56,984 nucleotides of DNA from NCBI GenBank assembly GCA_023853785.1, contig JAJIRX010000526.1:1-56984 (forward strand), written 5' to 3'. Below the pieces are notes generated by a model. That model was given only the letters and a program-made list of their open reading frames with translations. It searched no databases and was not told the origin of the DNA. The stretch comes from Psilocybe azurescens. Lineage: Eukaryota; Basidiomycota; Agaricomycetes; Agaricales; Agrocybaceae. Positions 10,900 through 22,293 of this stretch are shown in pieces (the stretch's first letter is position 1; each line of letters starts with the position of its first letter). A program made the translations under genes and the position numbers.

Positions 10900-13415
10900 C
10901 CCATGACCCTTAGGATATCCACTCCTTTTCTGCCTCTGTACTAGGGTATTCCAGCAACGCCGAACCACCCAGGTACACATCACGCAAGTAATATGGATGG
11001 ATACGCCGTAGAATACACGTCTAGGTGATCGTCTGGCCCTTACTCATCGAGAAAACTCGAGAAAGCGGAGAAAATATCAGCTTAAAGCTAGACTTTCACA
11101 GCGATGTTTCAAGAAGGCTTTCTAATTCCTCACCTGCGCATGGCCAAGCATAGAAAAAAGACACCATCAAGTCACCGTGAGGTCAATCTATCTCCATCGT
11201 GTTTGAGACCACGAGTGATGACGCAACACGACCCACTCTGAGTTGCTATCTGATTGATATCGATCTTCAGAAGCCATGAAATTTTTTCCAGAGGGAGCCC
11301 CCGCTTTCCTTAGGCACTTCCTAGCATAGTAATATGACCCCAAAAAAAGGAAATACAATGAAATGTCAACATCTATGCAGAACAAAATTAGCGTGGATAC
11401 CGAGGCGAGGCGAGGCAATCCATCTTATTCATCTCATCACGCGTACACGAGTTGTGGATAACCTCAACGAGAACAATTACATGAATTGATGTATAAAAAA
11501 GATGCCTTGGTACATCTCAGCTCTCAGGGAACTCCCCACTTTTTCACCCAGTTCCCTCCTCTCCAGTTCTGCGCGGTTCGCCGCCTGTTTTGACTTGTGC
11601 TTCTTTCTCATCTGTCCTGCTCTTTTGAGTCGATGCCGTCGTGATGAAAGCCTGACGATGGACGATATCTCGGACTGAGCACCTGCAGTCATGATGATAC
11701 TATCCACGTTGGCTTCCCGAGGCGGCAACTCTGGCTTGTAGAGCGGTATCGTAACTTCATGCCATTTGTGCATTGGCTAATCCTTTTCTTGTATGTCGCT
11801 GTCTGCGAGTGTCTCCGTGCACCTCCGTACGCTGTTATGTCATTCCTCTCGATCGCGACTGCCGCCTTACACTTTCTTTTTTTTTCAGATGTCGTTGAGC
11901 ACGCTTCCTTCACATCACCCCCCCTTCCTACATTGTAAAGAGACATCGTAAAGAGCCACAGTGCCACATACATGATTCACAACGACTATCTCTAACAAAA
12001 GAGCCTCAGTGCCACAAGAACAGAACATTAACATCTCATCCCTTCACCTACTCTCATCATTCTTATCATCCTTCAACATCGTCGTCAACAAATGTAGGTC
12101 ATTTATTTCCTGGGGCAATGACGCCGACCTTGTCGCGGTCCCCGGGCTGACGGGCACACAGGAGAACAGCCTACCAGTAGGCTGTTCCAACATGGATTAC
12201 CCCTCGAGCGTCAATGACACTTGGGGTCCCGTGGTGTGTCTACTAACGGGCGTCATCTAATCCTGTCGGCTTCTGGCTCACCCCTATGGGGGCTGGACGG
12301 CAATGCCATGGTCTCCTAATCTTGGGGACTGTGGGAGTATGTAGTCTGAATCGCAAATGACTTGGGGATCGTTGCTTTGCTCGTCGTCACGTCCAGAAAA
12401 GGTGAGCATTTGCTATTCACCTCCGTCATGACTACATACTCACCATCTAGTACGCAGACTCTTTTATCTCGTTCCTCGTTCGCTCTCTAAAAAAAAAGTA
12501 CGTCAACGCCTCGTATTCTGCTGCATTCTATTCATATTTAATTCACATTTAATCCTCTATTTCCAGTTACTTTCATTTTCTCATCGCCACTCCGTTACTC
12601 TTCTACGATCATCGAGAAGACGGCGGATCGCGGCATCTACCGCTCACCGGTTGTGCCTCACCAGGTATAACCGACGAACGGTAAGGGTCGGCCATCGCTA
12701 ATTGCGATAGGCAGACGCTGTCGCTTCAGCATGCAAACGCACACTGAGCGACAAAGCTCTCCGGGCGGCCCAGCGCTATCGGTGAGGTTGGTCGCGTGTT
12801 TCGTTTTCATTTCCACCGGTAAGGCTCTTCGCCAAACTGGCCTTCAACAAAACAGGTGAGTCCAACTGCAATTATGGATAATTAAAGTGAGCACTTAATT
12901 CTGGATTTGCCCTGCTTTTTAGGTTACTGTTCTATGCCATGAAAATTCTCGGAGACTACTATGTACGTACTTGACAGTGAAGATTATCCCATTGTTGGCT
13001 CTCATGAGCTTTCACCTATTGCCCCCGGTCACGCAATGGCTGGCAAGTGAGTGGGTAGTAATGGTCAGCCATCGCTAAGCTGCTGTCGCTTCGGCATTTG
13101 CTGCCGAGCGACAAAGCTCACTGTGCGGCTCTGCGCCGTCGGATGAGAATGATAGTGGTCGCCGCAAGGCTTCCACCATCAGTCTATCGTTTATTGAAGA
13201 ACGATAAAGACTTGTTGTACCGCCGTTAAACGCGGTCAACGAGTAATTTTTTTCCTGAGGGAGGGGTGCACCGCTATGTGGACGTACTCCTCGTGCTCCC
13301 TGCCGCGGGCCTCAGGCTGAGGCTGCACGATCATGATGCTTTTAGGCTCATGGTTCAGCTGACTAAAAGCACGTTAAATACTCAGTCCCTGTTCTTCACT
13401 CTATTCGGTAAGTTC
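10900..13415. repeat. Right arm of the diverged inverted repeat, with a ~0.8 kb insertion
   Basis: This is the partner of 1,190-3,160 in opposite orientation. Matching blocks are about 10,930-11,475 and 12,370-13,415. Between them about 11,480-12,290 has no counterpart in the left arm and so looks inserted. Two diverged tandem units occur (about 12,600-12,860 and 13,020-13,200), as on the left. Outer ends match down to a shared GGTAAGT-containing stretch near 13,405 and the complement of 1,190. A block at 12,289-12,344 (GGACGGCAATGCC, CCTAATCTTGGGGA) matches 2,303-2,365 in direct, not inverted, orientation. Confidence 0.75.
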
Positions 13416-13468
13416 TTTCAATACCTATCGCAATGCTCCTTCTGACAATCATTTGAGTTATTGATAGG

Positions 13469-14480
13469 CTAGCTTATAGTAATTACCATTTGAACTTGTC
13501 TACATCTACCGTCCTTAATCATAAATCTAAAAACCTGTTGATATATTTCTATTGACGTTAATTCATTCGTCAGTTGGACTGCAAAGTGTCCAAATAATCG
13601 GATATTAAACGAAAGCTGTCGACTGCCATTATATACATGGGAATCCAACGACGTTCCAAAATTATGAGTCTCAAGAAATATCTGTATCAATCTCGAATGA
13701 CGCGTCTGGCATCCAAGTAACCACAAATTGAATGAAAACTCTTCATCCTCAGGTAGGTTACGGATGGCGAGCACCATCATCGTCACTATAAGCTCATGGG
13801 TCTCCTTTGCACGTCGTTCTTTAGTCTCTAGCTCAAGGCGGCGTAACTCGGCTGCAGCCAATTGTTCAAGCGGCTCGTTCTCCGGTTTCTTCATACTAAC
13901 GGTAAGCTGGAGCTCCGAAATCCTCTACTTTTGTCTCTTGTAAGCAGAGGAGGAAAAATCCAAGGGCATGGGACCGCCGAACTCGGGAGATGGCCCGGCA
14001 TTTTCTTCTGTTTTGATTGGCGTTTCTATCCCGTTCGTTTCTTCGATCTATGCGCGTTTTGCACTTTTATGATGTAGTTTCTGTCGTCCGACTGAAATGT
14101 CACAGCCAAGAAATCGGTGAAAATTGGAATATAGACATAGAAATGGAAGTTGCTTACGTCGCAGTTCTATGAGGTGAATCTCTCGAGGACCTTGAGAACC
14201 CATTATTTCGCCGTCGTGTCCCTGGTTTTGTTTTTTCGCCTCAACTGGGTCATTCCAGAGGGGCAGGCAGCTGACTACATCATTCCGCATGTTGAAATCA
14301 AAGATGCGGAGAGTCTCCAAGAGGGTCTCTGGAGAATACATCCTTTCATCAGCATGCCCCTGGTTATATTATTTCGCCTCCACAGAGTCTTTTGAGAAGG
14401 GCTGGGAGCGGACTATGTCATCCGGAGACTTAAGATCATAAAGTTTGGGAAATTCGACGCAACAAGCGAGCAACAAGTGC
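13469..14480 (-). pseudogene. Broken gene with 46-residue tandem repeats and a charged C-terminal helix
   Basis: Read on the minus strand. From about 14,450 to 14,170 two copies of a 46-residue unit follow each other in one frame. The upstream copy has LYDLKSPDDIV, DSVEAK and NQGHADE; the downstream copy has IFDFNMRNDVV, DPVEAKKQNQGHDGE. A TAA interrupts the upstream copy. Then come an exon-like piece near 14,050-13,945 (ETNGIETPIKTEENAGPSPE..FSSSAYKRQK) and a charged helix at 13,894 onward (EQLAAAELRRLELETKERR). I do not recognise the family. The helix resembles the C-terminal parts of fungal Myb/SANT-type proteins and the one at 5,600-5,777. Splicing is not settled, so treat the extent as approximate. 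Confidence 0.4.
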
Positions 14481-14832
14481 CAAATGATCGGCGCCTGAAT
14501 AAACTTGGTATTGCTGAGTCGCCAGCCTTATGGAGTTCTGAGATTCTAGTTTTCTGTCGTGGTCTTTCGGTTTCCTTGATTATATAATCAAGGACTTGAA
14601 GACAACTTGAAGATAAAATTTGAACATCATGGACGATATTGAAAAAGAAAGAGGCTTACCCGAAGACTAAATAGAATTAAATTGATCCGCTGACAAATTA
14701 AGGGTCACGTTATGCGGCATTTGTACCTCATCGGCCACTGCGCCGTTACGATGACTATGATTTGGTCGGGAGATTGGAATACGCACTTATCTTCAAGAGA
14801 CTACATATCCACCTAACACACAAGAAAGATAG

Positions 14833-17443
14833 ATGCAACTGCCGAGCGAACAAGAACGACTTGAGCAAACAAATGGGGATCTTTTGGCTCAGATCTCCTA
14901 TGTCGACCCTCAAATAGCAAGACGTGTCCTCAGGAAATTCAATGGCGACATGGAGAAGGCGGCGGATGCTCTCTCGCCGGGGATAGAGCCTTAGAATGGG
15001 AAACGAAGCACAGGACCACACCAGAACCGATGTATTCAGACGGCATGGACCCTTCGACAACGGCAGGAAACCTACCTATCCCTTCGACTTCCGTGATTGA
15101 CCTAACAGCGGACGACGATGCTGAAATGACGCGTGCGATACAAATGTCCATTGACGAAAGCTCGCAAGCAACACCCAAATTTGGTCCAAGCGAGAGGGCA
15201 CCTAATCCTGAATGGGCGATGGTACGCTCGAATGTGAGATATAAGTCTCTTAGACTGCGTCTCAGTGTTTCTTACCCGTTCTACTATAGGAACCGGTTAT
15301 CCCTGGCACGACGAATGAAGATCATACCCTCAATGAAGCCATTCAAGCCAGCCTTCAAGACTTCAAAGAAGAAGAAGTGGATTTATCTCCCTTCTCAAAT
15401 ACTATTCGAGAGGGAGGACGGTACGCACCCTTGCACCCATGTCCTCCGATCTAGATTCTGGCTGATCGGACTTCTCATTCAGCCCCATCGCTCTCCGCAC
15501 AGATACAAGAGAACTGGCTTATGGTGCTTTGGTGAGTGCTCTCTCCACTTGATCCGAAAACTACTCAAAACTGACCCATGATTCACGTTGGGTCCAGGTA
15601 GTACAAACGCTGTTCTTCGTCCCTCAAGTCAGGGCTACTGTGTCCAATCTTCGCCTGCCCAGAGTTGATCCCACTGCTCAACTGGGACACCCAAGTAGGC
15701 CCTCCGTTATCGTCGTCTAACTGGTGCTGAACCCGTCCTTAGGTCGAACAATGTGGAATTTGATTGAACTATTTACCAACATGGATCTCGCTCAACTTGC
15801 TGCTATCATAGACAACGAACTCCTTCCATCTCTGTACATCGAACGATTGAGTGCGGGTAAATCGCTGCCAGAGGCATCAGCCGGTACGCAATTATCGATG
15901 TTTCCTGTCGTCCTTGACAACGAGCATACATTAGATGTCGTAAAAATATCGCTGGCCTTATAGAGCAACATATGGCTGCACAGGCCACAGAAGACGAAGA
16001 AGAGTACGGATACTCTTTCTGCTGCAGACCAACTTTCTCACCAAAGTTTCTAGACGCCTGTTTTCTTTCACGCATGGCAATGTGACCCTTGTCAAAGATG
16101 CCCCAGTGAGGGCCAACAGAAACCCAGAAGATGGGATGGTTGTGACCGTCGAATTTGGAGACCACAACATCCACAACGACCTTATCTCCTGCATATCGGA
16201 CAATCTCACGAAAACGACCAGCAGATATTCGTCGCACGATGTCATCATCAAGCCATCCGATGTCATAACCTTCCAGCTCAAACGAGTACCTAGTTCGAGT
16301 ACCTCAAAAACATCGCCGGACCCGTTTGCATACCCGAAATCTCTATACCTGGATAGATTTTTGTTCGACAATCTGGCATTGACGAACAGCAAGCGGAAAT
16401 TAGAACGGGATATGCTGGACGAGATTCAGAAGTTGAAGTCGTACAAAGAAACTTTGACACGTTCCGATGTGAGTTTCTTTCCAAACGATGCATGTCCACT
16501 AAAAACAAACGCTCTGTCACGTAGAACCGAGATTCGCTGCAAACTCTTCGCTCGACAGTATACTACTATGAGAATGTTGCCGACTCAGAGGGTGATCCTA
16601 CTCGCAAAACCACACTTCAGCGGGTCGCGGAAAACTTGAGGAATATCATGACTGTGATCGAGGCCAAAGTCGAAGGTGACTTCTTTCTTTTGTTTGCCCC
16701 TCACCTGTTCGACCGATCTCTTTGTTTCTTTTCTTTCAAGATATCGATCATCAAGTCGAAAAGCTACAAGCTGAAGTTGCGGTAGTCTATGACTGTCCAG
16801 AATTGCAGAAGTTCCAGGTTCTTTGCACTTCCATCTGCCTTTATATGTCAGAGATAATTCGTTGACGCGATTTCTAGTATGACCTGCGCGCCGTGTTGGT
16901 CCATAGCGGGCTACCAGGACGGAAACAAATGTATTCGTATGTTCAGGATACAGAAGGAGTATGGTGGAAAACTGTTGATCTCGAAGTCACTGAGGTATTT
17001 AATCATGGAAGTTGGATCAGTCTGCGCCCCCCCTTCATAACTCGTTTACAGGTACCAGAGGAAACTGTACTAACGGATCCAACTGGTCTGCACCTCGGAG
17101 CGGGTCCATACATACTATTCTACAGCCGGCATCTATCTGAAGAACAGATCCACGAACCTCTCGTTTGGCCTAACATCTTCTCAGTACGACTTTTCACATA
17201 CGTTCTTTATAATCTGCTTGATAACTGACTCCTCGTTGCACTATAGGAGATTGTCGAGGATCACAATAAAAGTTCCTGGCTATGGTGCACCCCGAACTCG
17301 AAATTTTCTCGAATGCCAAACTATCGTCGCCTGAAGTGCAGCTTGCGGCTCGAGCGCTACCGATTCCACAAGAAAGACGACATACTCGAGAGAATTCAAG
17401 GGGGATGGTGGTAGATGAGCCTACGACTTTGCCACCTCAGTAG
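14833..17443 (+). CDS. UBA/UIM ubiquitin-peptidase (USP25/28-like) homologue, catalytic Cys and His apparently lost; three frameshifts
   Basis: Order of parts: a UBA-like helix bundle (QISYVDPQIARRVLRKFNG, 14,890-14,950), two ubiquitin-interacting motifs (AEMTRAIQMSIDESS near 15,120 and LNEAIQASLQDF near 15,330), a peptidase-like core from about 15,500, a coiled coil near 16,380-16,450, and the C-terminal core block YDLRAVLVHSGLPGRK (16,880 on) ending GAGPYILFYSRHL. In active USPs the first box is N-T-C-W-F followed by a V-I-Q-S-L-F helix; here the equivalent is ELAYGALVVQTLFFVP, with no Cys. The G-H-Y box is KQMYSY, with Gln for His. So it probably binds ubiquitin without cleaving it. Single-base losses near 14,978, 16,022 and 17,272 break the frame. 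The exon borders with GT..AG I could check lie near 15,235/15,290, 16,469/16,526, 16,672/16,740, 16,819/16,878 and 17,183/17,248. Confidence 0.7.
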
Positions 17444-17765
17444 TTTGTCGAGCTCTGTACTGCTTCCGTGTGTGATGTATTACCTCGCTTTTTCTTACTG
17501 TATTGCCATTGTATTATTACCTGCCAATCTGACTTTCGAGCGACTTCGGAACCGTACTTGCCACCGCCGGCTTTCGAAGTTAATGGCCGTTTCATGGACC
17601 TTTCATCTTTATTGTGTGTTCCTGATTGAGACATCGTCTGCCGGACTGAAATCCAAATAACATACCAAACAACAACGATGAGCTCAGATATCGAACCCCA
17701 CCCACCTCGTCCTTCCTCGTCGGCGTCCACCGTGTCTTCGACGCGTCTTTTAGCCTCCAAGTCGT

Positions 17766-19465
17766 ATGGTCTCCGCAGACAATCTCAATCTCGATGTTCT
17801 TGAGGTCATATTCTCCTTTCTGTCCGGCAACGACCTCCCAGCAGTGGCTCTGGTTAGCCGGTCGTTCCTCGCAGCGGTAATCCCAAGACTGTACAACACG
17901 ATATCGTACCGGATTCGCCAAGGGAAAGGATATGCCTCGGTGAGGAGCTCTTTCTGTGGGGGAAGATGATCGTTGAACGTCGATGATGCTGCTGATGAAA
18001 AGGGCGAAACAATGTCACCGTTCGCGGCGGTGATAGCCCATCCTCACCTGGCTATTCACGTTCAGAACATCGGTGAGTGTCGCGTCATTCACCTGGAGTA
18101 TGTGAGCACTCAACAGGTTAATCATTTCATTCAGAAATTAGTACCGTTCCGACTTTGAAGTCTGTCATGCACCCTGTTTTCGTGCGAGAATGCAGAGAAG
18201 CCCTGCAGATATGCAAAAACCTGAAGTCATTCAAGTGTACCGTCCAAAATGTGTTACCCATGCTCCTACCCGCTCTGCAGGAAAAAGAACGTCTGGAAAG
18301 CCTTCGCGTGTATGCAAATCTAACGACAGTGCAGGCAAAGATGCTCGTAAACATCACGCGGCTGCATAGTTTGAGCCTAGAATTCGCCTCGTGGAACACC
18401 GTGGATTTGCTGCCTTCTTGGAGTTTGTCGTTATCTCGTACTCTCACAACGCTGTCTTTCTACGTGAGTACTTCCTTATCATGCGGGAGTGACTCTGACT
18501 CATAAATTCGTAGATGATTAATGAACTCAATGAAGGAATTTTCGAGTCGGTGTTGAGAAACTTGCCAAATCTACTGGGTCTTCATGTTATCGGGTGCCCA
18601 AAGCTGGACCATGTCGCGGTTCTTAAACATCTCACGAAGACGCCCCTTCTGGAAAGTCTTTCGATGACCACCACGGTGAGTAATTTTTCATTTCGGGTTT
18701 TCGGTTCTGAGATCGATAATAACCATAGGAAACCCCTAGACCACTTCCATTAATGCCGCTTTCTCTTCATCACCTGAAGAACCTCGCGTTTGACGCAAAA
18801 TATAGCATGCAACCATCTCCTTCTCCGATGGTCCTATCTTCTGTTTTGACATATCTCAAGTCCGCGTCTCCCTCGTTGACTTCCTTCGCCATTAAAATGC
18901 CAGAGCGCAAGGTTGTCGTGGGAGACTCTTTCATCGACCTGTTGATAGACAATCACAAAAGGACCTTGCGGAGACTTGCCTTCCTTGATTGCGGTGTTAG
19001 CAAAGAATCGATCATCAAAATTTGTAAGACGTGTCTTCGTCTCGAAAGACTTGATGTCGCGATTCCTATGAAAGAACTTGTTTGTTTCTTTTTCGTTCAT
19101 TCCTCTGTCGGGCGTAGTACTGATGAATATACCTCTAGGCGGGGGTTTTGGGACGAATATCTCGCATTCGCGGTCACTTCGCACTATTGTGGACGTAGAT
19201 AACCATGTCGATCATGGAGTGCAGCCAACGCTTACACATGAGAGCGTGAGGATCTTGATGACCCGCTGTCGCGGTCTCAGGAGAATTGTCACGAATCGCA
19301 GGATTTGGACTGTGAGAACCCCGGGTTTATTTGTAGTTTTGCTCATGTCTGAACATCCTCGAAAATTTTCAGGGCAAAGTTGACGCCAACAATAACGTAA
19401 CCGTGTCACTTGAAAAGCGCCCTTCGCACCGTCTTGGGTCGCTGTGGTTTATGCCCCGAGAATAA
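17766..19465 (+). CDS. F-box protein with LRR-like repeats
   Basis: The N-terminus is an F-box (LDVLEVIFSFLSGNDLPAVA then LVSRSFLAAVIPRLY, about residues 9-45), which in the family docks to Skp1 in SCF ubiquitin ligases. The rest has repeated L-rich helices and strands (LRNLPNLLGLHVIGCPKL, CLRLERLDVAI) like a degenerate leucine-rich repeat fold that would pick the substrate. Exons: 17766-17939, 18003-18072, 18135-18463, 18514-18675, 18729-about 19078, about 19135-19312 and about 19374-19465. The fifth-sixth junction does not keep phase with the obvious sites, which suggests one more single-base indel (GGGGG run near 19,141). Another ATG at 17,678 opens a serine-rich frame that could be the true N-terminus if one base is missing near 17,760. 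Confidence 0.75.
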
Positions 19466-19602
19466 ACTCCCAGGTTGCAGGCAGTGAAGCCATAAATGAT
19501 TATTACATTTTTGGTGTGTCTAAAATCTAATAATGTTACATGTAGTATCTTGCGCTTCCTGCAATCTAGTAATATGATACAAATGGTACATCAGAATTTT
19601 AA

Positions 19603-20275
19603 TCATCTTCGCAATTGCGACTCGTCATTTTCTTTCAAAAGCGTGGCATATCCCACTACACCCGCCAATCCTAGAGCGACCACGAACGTTGACTGTTTTC
19701 GCTGATAATCATAGAGAAATTAGATTCAGATTACTCATGATAATAACAATTGGTCGTACCTGGCTCTCGGATTGTGATTGGTGGTGATATCGTGTTATCC
19801 GAGCAGGCCCCTCGAACATCTGCACCAGAGGCTCTGATGAGCTGAAGGTACGGGATGAGGCTGTCTGGGTTTTTTGGGGATGTGGTTGTGGGGCGAGGCC
19901 AGCGTCTCGCATCCGTCGCTGAAATCTCAGAGCCTCGTTCTTGGGCCGTGCAGGGCCATCGAAGACTATGGGCGAAGGCAACGGTGTAGGGCCTAATCGT
20001 GACGGTCGCGGTGACTCGAACGTCGGCGACTGGGTGACGGTCTTTGCTTTGGCGGCTGTCTTGTACTTGTCGCGAATAAATTCGCTTGACTCGGACAGCC
20101 TTGTAGGAGCATCGAAGATGTCGAAGATTGGCTGTAGTGAGATCTCTTCGAACTCTTGCTCGGCCAGTGCAGATGGAGAGAGTACTACTGCCTGTGTGGC
20201 TATTGAAGAGTGGATATGTCTGGAGTGACGGCAGACAATGGAGAGGGCGCGACGGTTGGCGGTTATAGCAGACAT
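19603..20275 (-). CDS. Small, probably mitochondrial, single-pass membrane protein with repeated F-[DE]-x-P-x-R motif
   Basis: Two exons, 20275-19760 and 19701-19603, with a 58 nt intron (GTACGA..TATCAG); the product is about 204 residues. The N-terminus is rich in R, S, A and H without acids for about 30 residues (MSAITANRRALSIVCRHSRH), as in mitochondrial presequences. The end, reached only after splicing, is a hydrophobic helix (FVVALGLAGVVGYATLL) with a short charged tail, so it would be tail-anchored. Three short motifs recur: FDIFDAPTR, IVFDGPARP and QMFEGPARI, at about residues 52, 103 and 155. I do not recognise the family. The spliced TM helix and clean frame make this a convincing real gene. 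Confidence 0.7.
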
Positions 20276-20384
20276 GTCGACTGAAGAATTGGAGGGAGAT
20301 TAGGTCCTTCAGAGGAGGTTTATTGGGCCTTATATAATCTTTTCTTCTAGAGACCTTAAACTCGATTGACTCTAAGTTGCACGA

Positions 20385-20684
20385 TCAACTTTGGAAATCT
20401 ATGGAAATTTCTCGCTGCGCGCTGCGAAAGGGCATGGGGAGATCGAACCGAAGTTGGAATGCGTGGACAGACAAATCAGCGACCTTGATGGACATCTCTA
20501 TCTGATCAGACAGCTGTTTGTAGTCCTGTGAGAGCTGATATCGAAGGCTCGCATTGAGACAAAAATGCAATAATAGCTTTGAAGCGCCCAATTAGGCGAA
20601 AATGGTGGTGTGGTGCCCTGCGCACGCATTATGAATCTTTGGTAATCACCCACCTCCTCACACTCCGGGAGAGAAAATTCGGAC
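20385..20684 (-). CDS. Possible small hypothetical protein (frame-shifted)
   Basis: From ATG at 20,684 on the minus strand an open frame (MSEFSLPECEEVGDY) runs to about 20,590, where a second frame takes over with helix-like composition (SKLLLHFCLNASLRYQLSQD, then YKQLSDQIEMSIKVADLSVH) and stops at 20,385. The join needs one base or a very short intron. Composition is protein-like but no family is recognised. Confidence 0.25.
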
Positions 20685-20699
20685 ATGGAGCGGCGTTAG

Positions 20700-22290
20700 A
20701 GGATAGGATGCATAGTACCGGAGCTGTCAGGTGCTGAAATACGTCCATGGTAGTATAAGCCGGCTCTTGGCAGTTCGTCACTGAGAAGCAGTTTACCTCG
20801 CTTAACGAGACCTGCCATTACGACGAAAGTATAAACTTCGTAATACCAAGCATTTCGGTGCAGTCGTCGGGTTTGTTCTCGGTGCACAGCCTTGTAGGTG
20901 TCCGTTAATTAGGCATACCCATGTCTAGACTAGTACGACGTAGATGTAGATGTGCTTCCGCTTAAACGCCACCAAAAGAGATCCTGCTGTTGGTTGTCCA
21001 TGATTACCAGAACTACACGGTTAAAATAAAGCGCAGCTACAAGGTCGACAACGATATGCTTCAGATCGCAATAGCTGGAGAAACAGATCTCTTGGCATGG
21101 AAAGAGGAGCCCTGAGTTCCTCGCTTTAGATTTCGAGCGCAGTCATCGCCATGAGAAACTTTGTGTCGAACAATACCCATGATAGAGTAAAATTAAAGGT
21201 TCTGCGTAAAAGTAGGTGCACTAGCACGAGCGCCGTAGGGCTGTGCTTGCATCGGTGGTTCGAAGTACGCTCTGAGGTCCATATGGAAAACGAAGATGAT
21301 TCCATTCGGTTGGGCTTGATGACATATATAGCCAAACCCAAGAACCAGGACCACCAGATTGTTAACAAGTCGACTTATAAAACCGGAGCCCATGAGATAT
21401 TATACAAATGCAGGGCTCCCAGAAGAGATTTGCCGGTACCCATCGATCGAGTCACTATTCCAAGCTGAGCAAGTTCTCTTCGAAACTCCAGCCTGACTTT
21501 GCTGACAATGATCGTGGAGTCCTAGAAGAGAATATTCATTTCCAGACGCATAAGAGTACAATACATTGCACAAAGATCCGGGAAACATAACAACAGAAAG
21601 AACAAAGCCAGTCACAGAAGGACTAAGTGAGGAATCAGAGGTGAGAGTAGCAGATAGGGTGCCGTGAGAATATCTTTGAACCGTTGATATTGCTATAAAT
21701 GGCAATCCATTCACCGGCGGTTTAAATTTCTCTTCTGCCAGTGCTTTCCATGGAGCCAACGCTCGGAGTTTATGTCTTCTCCTGTGGTGCTTTCTAGAAC
21801 TTTATCCACTCGCCTGTTTGTCCTGAATCCACCTATATTTGCTATACATATGGAGACATGTTGGGAGAATGAAAGGACTACTGAAGTTCGAGGAGTCAAG
21901 TCAGTGCAGCTCATTATGATGGTCATTTGGTTTTGTTTCAATCTGGAGATAATATATAGCGAATGCATGATTAAGGCTTGATGGTTGAATTAATGTCTCT
22001 ATGCCAGCTTTCAATCTGCAAATATGCAATTTGATTCAGTCTCAGTGATTGTCCGAGTGCCGAATGCAATTTTGGCCTTGCTGCAAACATGCTGCATACA
22101 CGTGGTGGATGACCTAGCTCTGGCTGACCCAGGCAGCCACTACGGTTTCATGCATTGTCACTCCGTTATCATTACAGGCCTGTGCATGTTCTCGTACCCG
22201 TTTCACCTTCATTGCATGAGGACGGTGTGCCGACTGCTCAAATACTAACCGTTGACGGATCCCTGTCCTGCCATTTCTACTCTCCACTAC
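20700..22290. other. No confident gene; possible decayed membrane-protein fragments on minus strand
   Basis: Minus-strand frames at 21,126-21,393 and 21,400-21,759 contain hydrophobic runs (LVVLVLGFGYICHQ; VTGFVLSVVMFPGSL), with splice-like borders between them. They could be exons of an old membrane protein gene, but frames and phases do not join and I recognise no family. Otherwise nothing is seen. Confidence 0.25.
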
Positions 22291-22293
22291 ACC

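Noticed and set aside
11477..11773. Minus-strand frame rich in R, K and E (98 codons)
   Set aside because: Lies in the insertion inside the right inverted arm; no homology or splice context, and low-complexity charge can arise by chance.
21126..21968. Minus-strand hydrophobic frames that could be a membrane protein
   Set aside because: Phases and frames do not join and no family is recognised, so recorded only as a note on the gap.
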